A stretch of DNA of 64,000 nt from Paraburkholderia sp. D15 (GCF_029910215.1 NZ_CP110396.1:868001-932000), one strand, 5' to 3'. Shown: positions 50,216 to 59,173, counted from the first letter of the stretch. Program-made: numbers and translations. The notes: a model not told the origin generated them from the sequence alone.

Positions 50216-51127
50216 TCACTGCCGCGCTTCGAGTTGCGGCCGGATCAAGGCCTCGAACCATTCGATAAACGCATTCAGGCGCCGCGATCGCTGGCGCCGG
50301 TGCGGATATAACAACGACACCGGCATGGCCGCCGCGCGAAAGTCCGGCATCACCTCGACGAGTTCGCCGCGGTCGAGTAGATGCTGCACGTCGAAGCGCG
50401 GAATCTGGATCAAGCCGACACCCGACAGACAGCACGCGATATAACTCTCGGCGTTATTGACCACCACTTGCGACGCGACAGGCACGCTGTGGAGTTCACT
50501 GTCGGCAGCGAATTCCCACGGTTGTTCACGCGCGGTCGTCGGCGATGCATAGCCGACCATCTCGTGCCCTTGCGCAAGATCGTCCGGCCGGCTCGGCCTG
50601 CCTTTGGCGCGCAGATAATCCGGACTCGCGCAATTGATCACCGCGAAATGGCCCAATGGATGCACGACCAGACTGCTGTCGTGCAAGTGCCCGACTCTCA
50701 CGACGCAATCCACCCCTTCATGCACGAGATCGATTGCACGATCGGTCGACCCGAGTCCCAATTGCAAACGCGGATAGCGCCGCAAAAACGTGGGCAGCGC
50801 GGGGGCAATCAGGCGCCGCGCGATCCGGCTGGGCACATCCACGGTCAGACGGCCCGACACTTCCTTCTGGCGAGTCTGAAACAGCGAGAAGATATCTTCG
50901 ACATCGCCGAGCAGCGGACGGACGCGATCGATCAGTTGTATTCCATCGGCGGTGAGTTGCACGCGCCGCGTCGTGCGGTGCAGAAGACGCGTCGCAAGGC
51001 TCGATTCGAGTTCCTGCACCGCAGCCGACACCGACGCACGCGGTAAATCCAAGGCATGGGCTGCCTTGATGAAACTGCCCATATCCGCGACCTGAACGAA
51101 AATGCGCAACTGGTCGAGCTTGTCCAT
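50216..51127 (-). CDS. LysR-family transcriptional regulator
   Basis: 303 residues. N-terminal helix-turn-helix: LRIFVQVADMGSFIKAAHALDLPRASVSAAVQELE, then the effector domain. Group features (FxQTRQKEVSGRLTVDVPSRIARRLIAPALPTFL and GHFAVINCASPDYL) fit the DHCR/AaeR-like LysR class that often controls adjacent SDR genes. It lies 107 bases downstream of an SDR in the same direction. Confidence 0.93.
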   Translation of the reverse strand: MDKLDQLRIFVQVADMGSFIKAAHALDLPRASVSAAVQELESSLATRLLHRTTRRVQLTADGIQLIDRVRPLLGDVEDIFSLFQTRQKEVSGRLTVDVPSRIARRLIAPALPTFLRRYPRLQLGLGSTDRAIDLVHEGVDCVVRVGHLHDSSLVVHPLGHFAVINCASPDYLRAKGRPSRPDDLAQGHEMVGYASPTTAREQPWEFAADSELHSVPVASQVVVNNAESYIACCLSGVGLIQIPRFDVQHLLDRGELVEVMPDFRAAAMPVSLLYPHRRQRSRRLNAFIEWFEALIRPQLEARQ

Positions 51128-51205
51128 CGGTCGATCCTTTTAATCCTCGGCGGGCGTCGCGGCCGCTGGTCGGCTACGATGCCCGCGTGACGGTAGGGCA
51201 CGAAG

Positions 51206-51245
51206 TACTTCGTCGCGGCGTACTTCGTCGAAAATTACTTCGTCG
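51206..51245. repeat. Three TACTTCGTCG repeats, 15-nt period
   Basis: Exact copies at 51206, 51221 and 51236. The last includes the stop-codon region of the SDR gene (its C-terminal Thr-Thr-Lys codons). A duplication of the gene end, non-coding beyond the first stop. Confidence 0.6.
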
Positions 51246-52008
51246 TGTATCCGCCGTTGATCAGAATGGTTTGGCCCGTGATCCACCATCCGTCGCTCAC
51301 CAGATGACGAATGAACGGCACCACGTCCTTGATGTCGGTCAGTCCGGTTTTGGAAAACGACGACAGTGCGGCCGCCGTCTTGTGATACGCAACGGCATCT
51401 TCGCCTTCGGCAGGATAGAAGAATGGCGTATCCATCGGACCCGGTCCGACTGCATTGACCGAAATGCCACGCTGACCGAATTCTTTCGACGCCGCGCGCG
51501 TGAAGTGTTCGACCGGCGCCTTGGTGCCCTCGTACGCTGCATAGAACGGCGTGAAGGCGCCGAGCAGCGACGTCACGAGCGTCACGACCTTGCCGTGATC
51601 GTTGACATTCTTCCCCGCTTCTTTCAGGAAGAAGAATGCCGATTTCGAATTGACCGCGGTCATTTCGTCGTATTCCGTCTCGCTGATTTCGACGAACGGT
51701 TTCTTGAGTACCTTGCCGACCGTATTGATCGCGATATCGGGTTTGCCGACGGCCGCGATCGTATCCGCGAACAACTTCTCGACCGCAGCCGCGCGGGTCA
51801 GATCCGCCTGGAACGCGACACTCTTCGCGCCCGCGGCTTCGATGGCAGCGACGGTTTCGTCGGCGGCGGCCTTGCTCGATGCACTGTTGTAATGAATAGC
51901 CACTGCAGCGGCGCCCTGCTGGGCCAGATCCCGCGCGATCAAGCCGCCCAGGTTCTTGGCACCGCCTGCGATCAGAACGACTTTCCCGTTGATTGAATGG
52001 TCAGCCAT
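51235..52008 (-). CDS. Short-chain dehydrogenase/reductase
   Basis: 257 residues. The cofactor motif is AGGAKNLGGLIA, an N-L-G variant of TGxxxGxG. INTVGKVLKKP corresponds to NNAG; TSLL supplies Ser and YEGTK the catalytic YxxxK, followed by GPGPMDTPFF and TGQTILINGGYTTK. Length fits FabG-like members. A 19-bp inverted repeat lies 72 bases before the start. Followed by a LysR gene on the same strand, its likely regulator. Confidence 0.9.
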   Translation of the reverse strand: MADHSINGKVVLIAGGAKNLGGLIARDLAQQGAAAVAIHYNSASSKAAADETVAAIEAAGAKSVAFQADLTRAAAVEKLFADTIAAVGKPDIAINTVGKVLKKPFVEISETEYDEMTAVNSKSAFFFLKEAGKNVNDHGKVVTLVTSLLGAFTPFYAAYEGTKAPVEHFTRAASKEFGQRGISVNAVGPGPMDTPFFYPAEGEDAVAYHKTAAALSSFSKTGLTDIKDVVPFIRHLVSDGWWITGQTILINGGYTTK

Positions 52009-52079
52009 GGCACTCTCCGTGTGTGATTGGTCGGGAGTTCGAGTCTAATCGTCCAGCGCCGTTAGATCAGGCCTCGTTT

Positions 52080-52098
52080 TCTGGATAGATAATCCAGA
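52080..52098. promoter_or_regulatory. LysR-type binding site candidate
   Basis: TCTGGAT-AGATA-ATCCAGA, perfect 7-bp arms, in the 245-bp gap upstream of the SDR gene (start 52008). Suits a LysR dimer site; the LysR gene lies just downstream of the SDR. Confidence 0.55.
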
Positions 52099-52253
52099 GA
52101 ATCCGACCAATGTCCATTGGCGCACCACGCTGGAGAACCTTAGCGAGCCGAGCTGTAGGTGGCAAGCCGATTTAACCATTGCGATGCGAGTACGCGTTAT
52201 GAGGATTGTTTTTTCCGATCGAATCTACGCGACGCACGACAGAGGTTTAAAAG

Positions 52254-53048
52254 TCAGACAGAACCCCGCACGGCCCGGCCACCGACCTGCACCGCGCCAC
52301 CATGTGTAAAGCGAGCTTCGAGCGTGCACGGTTGCCCCATCGCGTCGCCCTGCTGCAACGTGATGCTCCGTTCGAGCAACGATGCCAGTGCGCCCGCCGC
52401 GACACCCGTCGCGGGATCTTCGATGCGAGGATCGAGATGATTGAAATTCCGGCCGGCGTAGACATCGTCGTGCAGATGGCAATAGACATATAAACCCGAC
52501 ACGCCGTTTTCTTTTCCCCAACTCACGATAGCCGGAAGATCGGGACGCAATGCATCGAGTAAATTGCGGTCGCTCATTTCCACCAGAAGCTTCACGCTGC
52601 CGACGGACGCGAGTCTGGGTAGACCGATCAAATGCGTTGCATCGGTCGACAATAAACGCGCGACTTGCGCAACGTCGATGTTCAATGCCGGACATTGCTG
52701 CGCACTCACGTCGACGAAAATGTTCTGGCCAGCCCGCGACACATCGAGAACCTGCCGACGCATGCTCGTGACGAAGCGGGTTCGCTCGATCGACGGATTG
52801 CGTTCGAAGAACACCGCGCTCGCAGCAAGGGTGGCGTGCAGGCACAACGGACTGCGCATGTGCGGATAGAAGTAATCGAGTTGCGTCACGCCGGCGGCAT
52901 CGGCATCGACGAATACGGTGGCCGCCGCGTTCTGCCGCTGCGCGAATGCCAGACGCTCCGCTTCATTCAACGACGAATGTTCGACCACGACGGCTGCATT
53001 GCCGTTGTCGTCATGACGGCCGAAACAAAGCATGCGGTGTGTGTTCAT
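52254..53048 (-). CDS. PhzF-like isomerase family protein lacking the catalytic Glu
   Basis: 264 residues of the PhzF/diaminopimelate-epimerase fold, two similar halves. Seen: SPLCLHATLAASAVFF (conserved His of first half) and DPATGVAAGALASLL (second-half loop with conserved Asp). Where PhzF carries the catalytic Glu (family pattern NxSETxF), this protein reads QNAAATVFV, so Glu is replaced by Ala. Either a different residue is used or the protein is not an isomerase. Stand-alone, no phenazine genes around it. Confidence 0.85.
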   Translation of the reverse strand: MNTHRMLCFGRHDDNGNAAVVVEHSSLNEAERLAFAQRQNAAATVFVDADAAGVTQLDYFYPHMRSPLCLHATLAASAVFFERNPSIERTRFVTSMRRQVLDVSRAGQNIFVDVSAQQCPALNIDVAQVARLLSTDATHLIGLPRLASVGSVKLLVEMSDRNLLDALRPDLPAIVSWGKENGVSGLYVYCHLHDDVYAGRNFNHLDPRIEDPATGVAAGALASLLERSITLQQGDAMGQPCTLEARFTHGGAVQVGGRAVRGSV

Positions 53049-53280
53049 GGGCTGCCCATGTTGGATTAAGGAAAATTATCCTTCATTTCGAGGCGTAACT
53101 CGACCGTGAGCGAATTGCTCTCTAAAGCAGCGCCGGGATAGCTACAATTCGCCGTCACGAATCAAACGCGGCATGACCAGAATGACAAAAAACACCGATT
53201 CACCACTCGAACCACGCACGACTTCTTTCACACCGGCCTTCGCCCCGCGCATCGCCGCTCGCACCTCGCGCATTCGCGGC

Positions 53281-54354
53281 ATGAGCGTCGCATTGCGCTT
53301 CTGCATCGGCGGATTGGCCATTCTGCTTGCCGGTTGCGATCTTCCGTTGCCCGACGACATCAAGCCGGCAGTCGAAAAATATCACCTGAATTCCGTCGCT
53401 TCGAGCGACCTGACCGCCGTCAACCTGTCGCGAGCGCTGACGCAGTTGTCCAGGGAATCCTGCAATCGCGATGCCATGGACGTGCTGGCCGTGCAACTCG
53501 GACGCATGGGATACCGGCGCGAAGCCGCGAACGCGTTGACTCAATTCGTCGATCAATGCGGCCGCGTGGACGGCTTCCTGAATGCGGCGGCGGATGATCT
53601 GATCGCGGTGAGCGATTATCGCGCAGCCATGGCCGTCGCCGATCGCCTCGTGCAACTCGATGCTATCAACCCGCAGTTCTACTTCATGCGAGGCCGGGCG
53701 CGGGAAGGAGCGCAAGACTACGAGAACGCGCTCGCGGACTATATGCAGGCGCTTGCACTTGTTCCGGATCTGTCGCAAGTCAACGGCGATCTGTTCGTCC
53801 GGGCTGCAGACATGCACGCGAAAGCCGGGCGCTACTGCGAGGCGATCAGCATGATCCGCATGTGGGCGTCCGCCGAACCCGGCCGCGCAACGCAGCCGCA
53901 GGCCGTTCAGCAGATCGCCGCCTATTCCGCTCATCAATCGTGTCCATCCACGTACGCTACAGGTGACGATACGTTCCCGCGCCAGCCGGGCAAGACGATT
54001 CGCGTGAAAGCGCTTGTCAATGGCGTGAGCGGGACATTTATCGTCGACACCGGCGCGACCTACGCGCTATTGACGCGCCGCTTCGCACAACGCGCGCAAG
54101 TGTCGGTCGACAGGGCGAGCAAGATTCAGATGACGACCGTGAATGGCCAACGGCAAGCGTTATTGACATCGGCCACGTCGATCAAGGTAGGACGCGCCGA
54201 GGCTCAGCACGTGGAACTGACGGTGGATGGTGCAGAGGCGTCCTCGCTGGGAGACGGAGTGGATGGCTTGTTGGGACAGTCCTTCCTGTCACGCTTCAAA
54301 ACCGAATTCACGCCGACGCGCTGGTCGATTCGCCCGGCCGGGCTGAAGGGCTGA
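53281..54354 (+). CDS. TPR lipoprotein with retropepsin-like aspartic protease domain
   Basis: 357 residues from ATG 53281; signal MSVALRFCIGGLAILLAGC is a lipobox with Cys19, so a lipid-anchored envelope protein. TPR-like helices span about 60-230. The C-terminal domain (about 240-357) has the retropepsin motif GTFIVDTGATYALL (DTGA) plus VDGLLGQSFLSRF, the single-domain aspartyl-protease pattern known from bacterial PerP/SpoIIGA-like and TIGR02281 proteins. An alternative ATG at 53173 adds 36 residues but places the signal internally. Ends 1 base before the stop of the convergent hydrolase. Confidence 0.85.
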   Translation: MSVALRFCIGGLAILLAGCDLPLPDDIKPAVEKYHLNSVASSDLTAVNLSRALTQLSRESCNRDAMDVLAVQLGRMGYRREAANALTQFVDQCGRVDGFLNAAADDLIAVSDYRAAMAVADRLVQLDAINPQFYFMRGRAREGAQDYENALADYMQALALVPDLSQVNGDLFVRAADMHAKAGRYCEAISMIRMWASAEPGRATQPQAVQQIAAYSAHQSCPSTYATGDDTFPRQPGKTIRVKALVNGVSGTFIVDTGATYALLTRRFAQRAQVSVDRASKIQMTTVNGQRQALLTSATSIKVGRAEAQHVELTVDGAEASSLGDGVDGLLGQSFLSRFKTEFTPTRWSIRPAGLKG

Positions 54355-54355
54355 T

Positions 54356-55468
54356 TCACGGCGCAGGCGCCGGCATGAACGTGAACGATCGCGTCGCGAC
54401 AAACGACCCCGACACCTCGCCCGAGAACACCTGGCCGCCGTCGATAGTCAGCTTCATCACCGGCGCGCCGGGTTTGAGGTTCAGATTGCGCAGCGACACC
54501 CAGAACGTATCCGGCCGCGTCGACGAATCGAAGTAATACACGAGGTTCTTCTGATCGGACACGGTGCGCCAGATCGTCGACGATAAATTCGGCTGATCCG
54601 GCGTCGAAATGCCCAACGGCACGCTGACCGAACGCATCACGCTCATCACGCCGGCCACGGCCTGAAACGCGTACGACCGGTTCGGCACCCCGGCGATGTA
54701 GTTCGGATCGAGTTGCTTCGGAATGGCGTCGAGCAGGAACGACGCGCGCACGAAACGATCGGCCGCGCGGTTCGTGCCCGGCAGAAATGTCAGGCCGCCC
54801 ACGCCCTTCCAATACGTATCCAGTGCCAGCTGCTCGCTGTAGATCGGCGAATTCGTCATGATCCTGAACGCCTTGCCGTGGTGAATCACCAGCTTGCCGT
54901 CGAGATATTCGAGAATCGCGGAATCGCCTTGCGCGTCGGAGAGCGACAGATGAATCGTCAACGGTTTGCCGTTCGGCAGCGGTGGCGCAATGATCCGGAA
55001 AGGCTCGCGGCCCAACACGTCGATCGCCTGCGCGACGGTGGCGAAATTGTCGAGCGCGTATTGCGCCCACAGGCTGATCGACATCGGCGCACGTTGCGGG
55101 TCTGGCTTGCCGTAGTCGGTTTCGGACAGATACAACGCGTTCGCAACGAGCCCGCGTTCGTTCATGCCGTCCACACTGCCGATCTCGTAGCCCGAGACCA
55201 CCACGCTGCCGTATTTCGACGTCCAGCGCGGCGAGCGCGGACCCGCCGCGCCATTGCGTTCGATACCCGCCGGAAACACCCATAGATTGGAGCGCATGTC
55301 CTCGGACCAGTCCATCGACCGTCCGGTGATGACGAGACCTTCGTCGCCCGTGTAGAGCACACGGGTACAACTCTGCGCAGGGTCGGCGGTCAATACGGAA
55401 AGCGCCGTGAGCATGATGAAAACACTACAGGAAATCGCGGCACGCAGGGAGACGGCAAAGCGGGTCAT
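54356..55468 (-). CDS. Linear amide C-N hydrolase (choloylglycine hydrolase/Ntn family), exported
   Basis: 370 residues from ATG 55468 (GGAG 7 bases before). Signal peptide followed by the cut site PAQS/CTRVLY, which would expose Cys as the N-terminal nucleophile. Further family blocks are GRSMDWSED, NERGLVANALYLSETDYG and TNSPIYSEQL. Periplasmic cleavage of amide bonds (penicillin V, bile-salt type, or N-acyl-homoserine lactone in some relatives). Substrate unknown; no LuxI/R next to it. Confidence 0.92.
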   Translation of the reverse strand: MTRFAVSLRAAISCSVFIMLTALSVLTADPAQSCTRVLYTGDEGLVITGRSMDWSEDMRSNLWVFPAGIERNGAAGPRSPRWTSKYGSVVVSGYEIGSVDGMNERGLVANALYLSETDYGKPDPQRAPMSISLWAQYALDNFATVAQAIDVLGREPFRIIAPPLPNGKPLTIHLSLSDAQGDSAILEYLDGKLVIHHGKAFRIMTNSPIYSEQLALDTYWKGVGGLTFLPGTNRAADRFVRASFLLDAIPKQLDPNYIAGVPNRSYAFQAVAGVMSVMRSVSVPLGISTPDQPNLSSTIWRTVSDQKNLVYYFDSSTRPDTFWVSLRNLNLKPGAPVMKLTIDGGQVFSGEVSGSFVATRSFTFMPAPAP

Positions 55469-55561
55469 GAGGTTCTCCAATGCTTTTCAGTGCTTCACGA
55501 GCAGATAGGGACCGGCGCGAGCCCCGATTGTCGCGAATTCCATCGGCGTGAACAACCGCTC

Positions 55562-55637
55562 GTTGCGAGAGGTTGCGAGAGGTTGCGATAAGGTCGAGAA
55601 GGTCGAGAAGGTCGATAAGCTCGGGAAGCTCGACAAG
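55562..55637. repeat. Degenerate 9-10-nt tandem reiterations
   Basis: Successive units such as TTGCGAGAGG (two copies), then TCGAGAAGG (two copies), TCGATAAGC, TCGGGAAGC, TCGACAAGC. They fill part of the 323-bp gap between the hydrolase and the cupin (55469-55791). No gene or palindrome accompanies them. The rest of this gap should hold the two divergent promoters. Confidence 0.7.
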
Positions 55638-55791
55638 CGGCCCACCATCCCTCAAGACCATCTGTAGCGGTGATCCAACGACCGATCTGTATCTGCCGCC
55701 CACCGCATCGAATCGTTAAAGTCGAACACCACGCCCCCGCCCCGAATAGCGGTGGGGCGGACACAACGATCAGATCAGGAGTTCACCAGTC

Positions 55792-56121
55792 ATGCAGATG
55801 ACAGGCTTTCCATTCGGCGTGACGGACTGGGACACCGTCGAGGAAACGGAGCATCGTGGCGAACAAGGTGTCGCGCGCTGGCGCACCCGCACGTTCGGCG
55901 CGATCCGCGTGCGGCGCGTCGACTATTCGGCCGGCTATCTCGCCGATCATTGGTGCGTGAAGGGCCACATTCTGCTGTGCGTCGAAGGCGAACTCGACAC
56001 CGAGCTGCAAGACGGACGCCGCTTCACGTTGAAACCCGGCATGAGCTATCAGGTGGCGGACAACGCGGAACCCCATCGCTCTTCGACGGCGATGGGCGCC
56101 ACCTTGTTCATCGTCGACTAG
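55792..56121 (+). CDS. DHCW-motif-type cupin protein
   Basis: 109 residues, a single cupin barrel. YLADHWCVKGHILLCVEGEL carries the DH-(W/C)-motif named for this family and the metal-binding His; MSYQVADNAEPHRSS supplies later ligand candidates. Cytoplasmic. Start at 55792 (MQMTGFPFGVTDW). Role unknown; many genomes carry one copy. Convergent with paiB. Confidence 0.88.
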   Translation: MQMTGFPFGVTDWDTVEETEHRGEQGVARWRTRTFGAIRVRRVDYSAGYLADHWCVKGHILLCVEGELDTELQDGRRFTLKPGMSYQVADNAEPHRSSTAMGATLFIVD

Positions 56122-56144
56122 TGATCGATGAGGCGACGATCGGA

Positions 56145-56789
56145 TCAGCTCGCCGAGCCCTTCACCGCCGCGCATGCCAGCATCGCCTCGCCGATCACCT
56201 GCTCGCCGCGCCCGACGAGCGCTTCGCCGGCGCCCTGAATGTCGCGCACTTCCTTGTTCTGGCCGAGCTTGATCTTGCCGGTAAGGCGCGTGATTTCGAT
56301 CTCGATGCCGACGATCGCCTTGAGCATCGTATCGATGAAATCCGCGGGACTGTCCGTCATTTTCCACGGTTGCGGCAGCGACGCCTCATGCGCGCGCGTC
56401 AGCCGCGCCACCAGTCCGCGAACGTAGCGCTCGTCGTCGTGAATGGTGATACGGCCGTGCGCATGCACCACGCGGTAATTCCATGTCGGCACCTGCTTGT
56501 GAAACTCGTGCTTGCTCGGATACCACGTCGGCGAAATATACGCGTCGCCCGCGCGGAACACGACGAGGACTTCGTCGCCGTCGCTCAGGTCCTGCCAGAG
56601 CGGATTGGCGCGCGCCACATGGGCCTTGAGGACGCCGTGCGCTTTCTCGCCGGGATGCAATTCGAACGGAACGTGATTGGCATCCATGCCGTTCCTGCCG
56701 TGCGAAAACAGAATGCCGAGCGGATTTTCCGTGATGAGGCCATGCAGCACGTCGGCGCGCGGTTCGTCGAAATGAGTCGGTACGTACAT
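56145..56789 (-). CDS. paiB: FMN-binding negative transcriptional regulator (PaiB type)
   Basis: 214 residues. Split-barrel flavin-binding pattern: MYVPTHFDEPR at the start, then SHG.NGMDANHVPF, HVARANPLWQ, SPTWYPSKHEFHKQVPTWNY, and VVHAHGRI. ATG 56789; the longer frame above it crosses the divergent promoter. Relatives are PaiB of Bacillus; in proteobacteria the gene often neighbours a PLP-dependent MocR regulator, as here. Function in Gram-negatives is unclear. Confidence 0.9.
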   Translation of the reverse strand: MYVPTHFDEPRADVLHGLITENPLGILFSHGRNGMDANHVPFELHPGEKAHGVLKAHVARANPLWQDLSDGDEVLVVFRAGDAYISPTWYPSKHEFHKQVPTWNYRVVHAHGRITIHDDERYVRGLVARLTRAHEASLPQPWKMTDSPADFIDTMLKAIVGIEIEITRLTGKIKLGQNKEVRDIQGAGEALVGRGEQVIGEAMLACAAVKGSAS

Positions 56790-56856
56790 AAAGGCTCCGT
56801 TATTGGCTCCGATTGAACGGGCGATGGATTGGCCGGGGACAGCAGATTCTCGCGTT

Positions 56857-56884
56857 AAACTGGTTTGGCTGGTAGAGCCAGTTT
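56857..56884. promoter_or_regulatory. MocR/PaiB divergent operator candidate
   Basis: AAACTGG at 56857-56863 and its inverse CCAGTTT at 56878-56884 frame a 14-nt centre containing GGCT-N5-AGCC. CTGGT also occurs as a direct repeat (56860, 56869). MocR regulators bind direct or mixed repeats in exactly such divergent gaps, so this is the probable target. Confidence 0.55.
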
Positions 56885-56911
56885 CATGCAATTTCCTTGG
56901 ACCAGAAAATC

Positions 56912-58531
56912 ATGGCCAGAACGCCCGCCATCGTCGAACTTCCCGCCATCGGCCCGCTGGATCGCGCCGCCGGCCAGCTTGGCCGGCAACTTGCGCAGGC
57001 GCTGCGCGACGCGGTCAATCGCGGCGACCTGAAGCCCGGCGAGCTGCTGCCGTCCAGCCGCGCGCTCGCCGCGTCGTTGCATATTGCGCGCGGCACCGTG
57101 ATCGAAGCGTTCGATCAGCTGATCGATGAGGGCTTTCTGGTCTCGCAGCCGCGCGCGGGCACGCGCGTCGCCCGATCGCTGACGCCGCCCGCCGCCACGG
57201 CGAGCCGCCGCGCCGCCGCCGAACCCGCTCCGCTGACCGAACGCGCCCGCCTGTTCGCGCAGATCGCGCGGCAGTTTTCGGTGCTGCCGGCGGCGCCGTT
57301 CGCCGTCTCCGTCCCCACGGGCCCCGCCGCGCCCGACGACGTCTGGCGCCGCCTCGGCAACCGCCTGCGCGCCCGCGGCGCCGGCGCACCGGCAGGTTAT
57401 GGCGATCCGCAAGGCGCGCGGCCGCTGCGCGAAGCCATCGCCGGTTACGTCAGAAGGTCGCGCTCGGTCCGCTGCGAAGCCGATCAGGTGATCATTACCA
57501 GCGGCACGCAACAAGGCCTTTATCTGTCGTGCCAGGTCCTGCTCGATGCCGGCGACTCGGCGTGGGTCGAAGACCCGGCGTATCGCGGCATCACCGCGAT
57601 TCTCGACAGCACCGGCCGCCCGGAGCGTATGGTCCGCGTGCCCGTGGATGCCGAGGGCCTGAACGTCGACGCCGGTATCGCGCTGAACCGCAACGCACGC
57701 GCCGCCTTCGTCACATCGTCTCACCAATACCCGCTCGGCATGCCGATGAGCACGGCCCGACGCAACGCGCTGCTCGCATGGGCCCGTTCGGCCAATGCGT
57801 GGGTCGTCGAGGACGATTACGACAGCGAGATGCGCTACGCCGGCCATCCGTTTCCGTCGTTGCAGGGGCAGGACCCGGAACGCGTGGTGTACCTCGGCAC
57901 CTTCAGCAAGATTCTGTTCCCGTCCCTGCGGCTCGGGTACGCGATCGTGCCGAGGAATCTCGTCGACGCGTTCTGCGGCGCGCGCGTGCTGATGGATCGC
58001 CACCCGCCGAATGCCGATCAGCACGTGCTCGCCGCATTCATCGCCGAAGGCCATCTGGAGCGCCATATCCGGCGCATTCGCGGCGTGTACGCGGAGCGCC
58101 GCGCGTGCATCATCGAAACGGTCGGGCGCGTGCTGCCGCGCGAGCTCGCGTGGTTACAGCCTTGCGATCAAGGCATGCACATGGTGTTGTGGCTGGGCGG
58201 CGGCGTCGACGATAAAGCGGTGGCCGCGCTCGCGGTGCAAAGCGGCGTCGCCGTGCGCGCGGTGTCGCCGATGTATGCGAACGGAAAGGGGCCGGCGGGT
58301 TTGATCCTGGGGCTGGGCGGCTTCACCGACGAACAGATCGAGATCGCGACCCATCGTCTCGCCGCCTGTATCACGGCCTGTATAGCAACCACGCCCGCAG
58401 CGGCGCCTGGCGCCGTGCGCGACTCGGCAACGGCTCGGCCGGGCACAGATCAAACGGCCGCAACCCGATCGGTAAAGAAACCCGCACGTCGCGAAGCGGA
58501 CGCAAAACGCCGTACATCCCCGCCTATTTGA
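56912..58531 (+). CDS. MocR/PdxR-family PLP-dependent transcriptional regulator
   Basis: 539 residues. N-terminal GntR winged helix (RDAVNRGDLKPGELLPSSRALAASLHIARGT); C-terminal aminotransferase fold with TSSHQYPLGMPM, VEDDYDSEMRY (Asp), and the PLP-lysine motif GTFSKILFPSLRLGY. All needed residues are present. A Pro/Ala/Arg-rich tail of about 60 residues follows the fold and overlaps the convergent tetR stop by 8 bases. Divergent to paiB. Confidence 0.93.
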   Translation: MARTPAIVELPAIGPLDRAAGQLGRQLAQALRDAVNRGDLKPGELLPSSRALAASLHIARGTVIEAFDQLIDEGFLVSQPRAGTRVARSLTPPAATASRRAAAEPAPLTERARLFAQIARQFSVLPAAPFAVSVPTGPAAPDDVWRRLGNRLRARGAGAPAGYGDPQGARPLREAIAGYVRRSRSVRCEADQVIITSGTQQGLYLSCQVLLDAGDSAWVEDPAYRGITAILDSTGRPERMVRVPVDAEGLNVDAGIALNRNARAAFVTSSHQYPLGMPMSTARRNALLAWARSANAWVVEDDYDSEMRYAGHPFPSLQGQDPERVVYLGTFSKILFPSLRLGYAIVPRNLVDAFCGARVLMDRHPPNADQHVLAAFIAEGHLERHIRRIRGVYAERRACIIETVGRVLPRELAWLQPCDQGMHMVLWLGGGVDDKAVAALAVQSGVAVRAVSPMYANGKGPAGLILGLGGFTDEQIEIATHRLAACITACIATTPAAAPGAVRDSATARPGTDQTAATRSVKKPARREADAKRRTSPPI

Positions 58532-59156
58532 CTTTTTTCCCCGCCGCCGCCGACGCGAAATACAGACGCACAAGCTCGCGCACCTCGGCGAGCAGCACGG
58601 CCCGCATGGCGGGCTCTTCGGTGGCGCTGTTGATCACGCTCTTGATCATGGGCAGCAGCACCGTCGCCATGGCTTTCGACCTGCTTGCGCTCAGCCCGGC
58701 AATCGCCTTGCGCAGAATATCCGCGACGCCTCCGCGTACCGCCTCGCGAAACTGCACGCGCAGCGCCGCGCTGCCGCCGCGCGCATCGACCAGCGCGACC
58801 GCGAAACTGCGCTGCGCTTGCAGCACCAGCATGAAGTCGACGAACGCGTCGGCCACGCTGTCGAGCGTCATGTCGGGCACCTGCTGCGCCAACTCGGCGA
58901 GGCCGTGCCTGACGTGCTGCGCGTAACGCAACAGTAAGGCGTCGGCCAGCGCTTCTTTCGACGGGAAAAACCGGTAGAGCGAACCGATCGCGGTGCCGGA
59001 GCGGGCTGCGATTTCGGTCATGGTCGCCGCGTCGTAGCCTTTCTCCGTGAAGACCTCGACCCCGGCGTCCATGATCGCGGCGACGCGCTGACGTCCGCGC
59101 TCCCTTTTGGGTTCGGCGGCCCGCGTGGAGTCGGCGGAAGGTTTGGGCGAGATCAT
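58524..59156 (-). CDS. TetR-family transcriptional regulator
   Basis: 210 residues from ATG 59156. Helix-turn-helix: TMTEIAARSGTAIGSLYRFFPSKEAL, followed by the ligand domain ending VRLYFASAAAGKKVK. A start at 59201 is possible (15 residues longer) but would overlap a dyad (59174-59199). Opposes a small membrane-protein gene whose promoter carries a perfect GCGAG-type palindrome. Confidence 0.9.
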   Translation of the reverse strand: MISPKPSADSTRAAEPKRERGRQRVAAIMDAGVEVFTEKGYDAATMTEIAARSGTAIGSLYRFFPSKEALADALLLRYAQHVRHGLAELAQQVPDMTLDSVADAFVDFMLVLQAQRSFAVALVDARGGSAALRVQFREAVRGGVADILRKAIAGLSASRSKAMATVLLPMIKSVINSATEEPAMRAVLLAEVRELVRLYFASAAAGKKVK

Positions 59157-59173
59157 GATGACCAATCCGGTAA

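Noticed and set aside
50060..50311. 83-codon plus-strand frame between LysR and chemoreceptor genes
   Set aside because: Overlaps the LysR 3' end in antisense and the chemoreceptor promoter; no family or ribosome site.
55425..55703. Minus-strand frame with repeated Leu-Asp units
   Set aside because: The Leu-Ile-Asp run comes from the 9-nt reiterations; no start signal and no conserved part.
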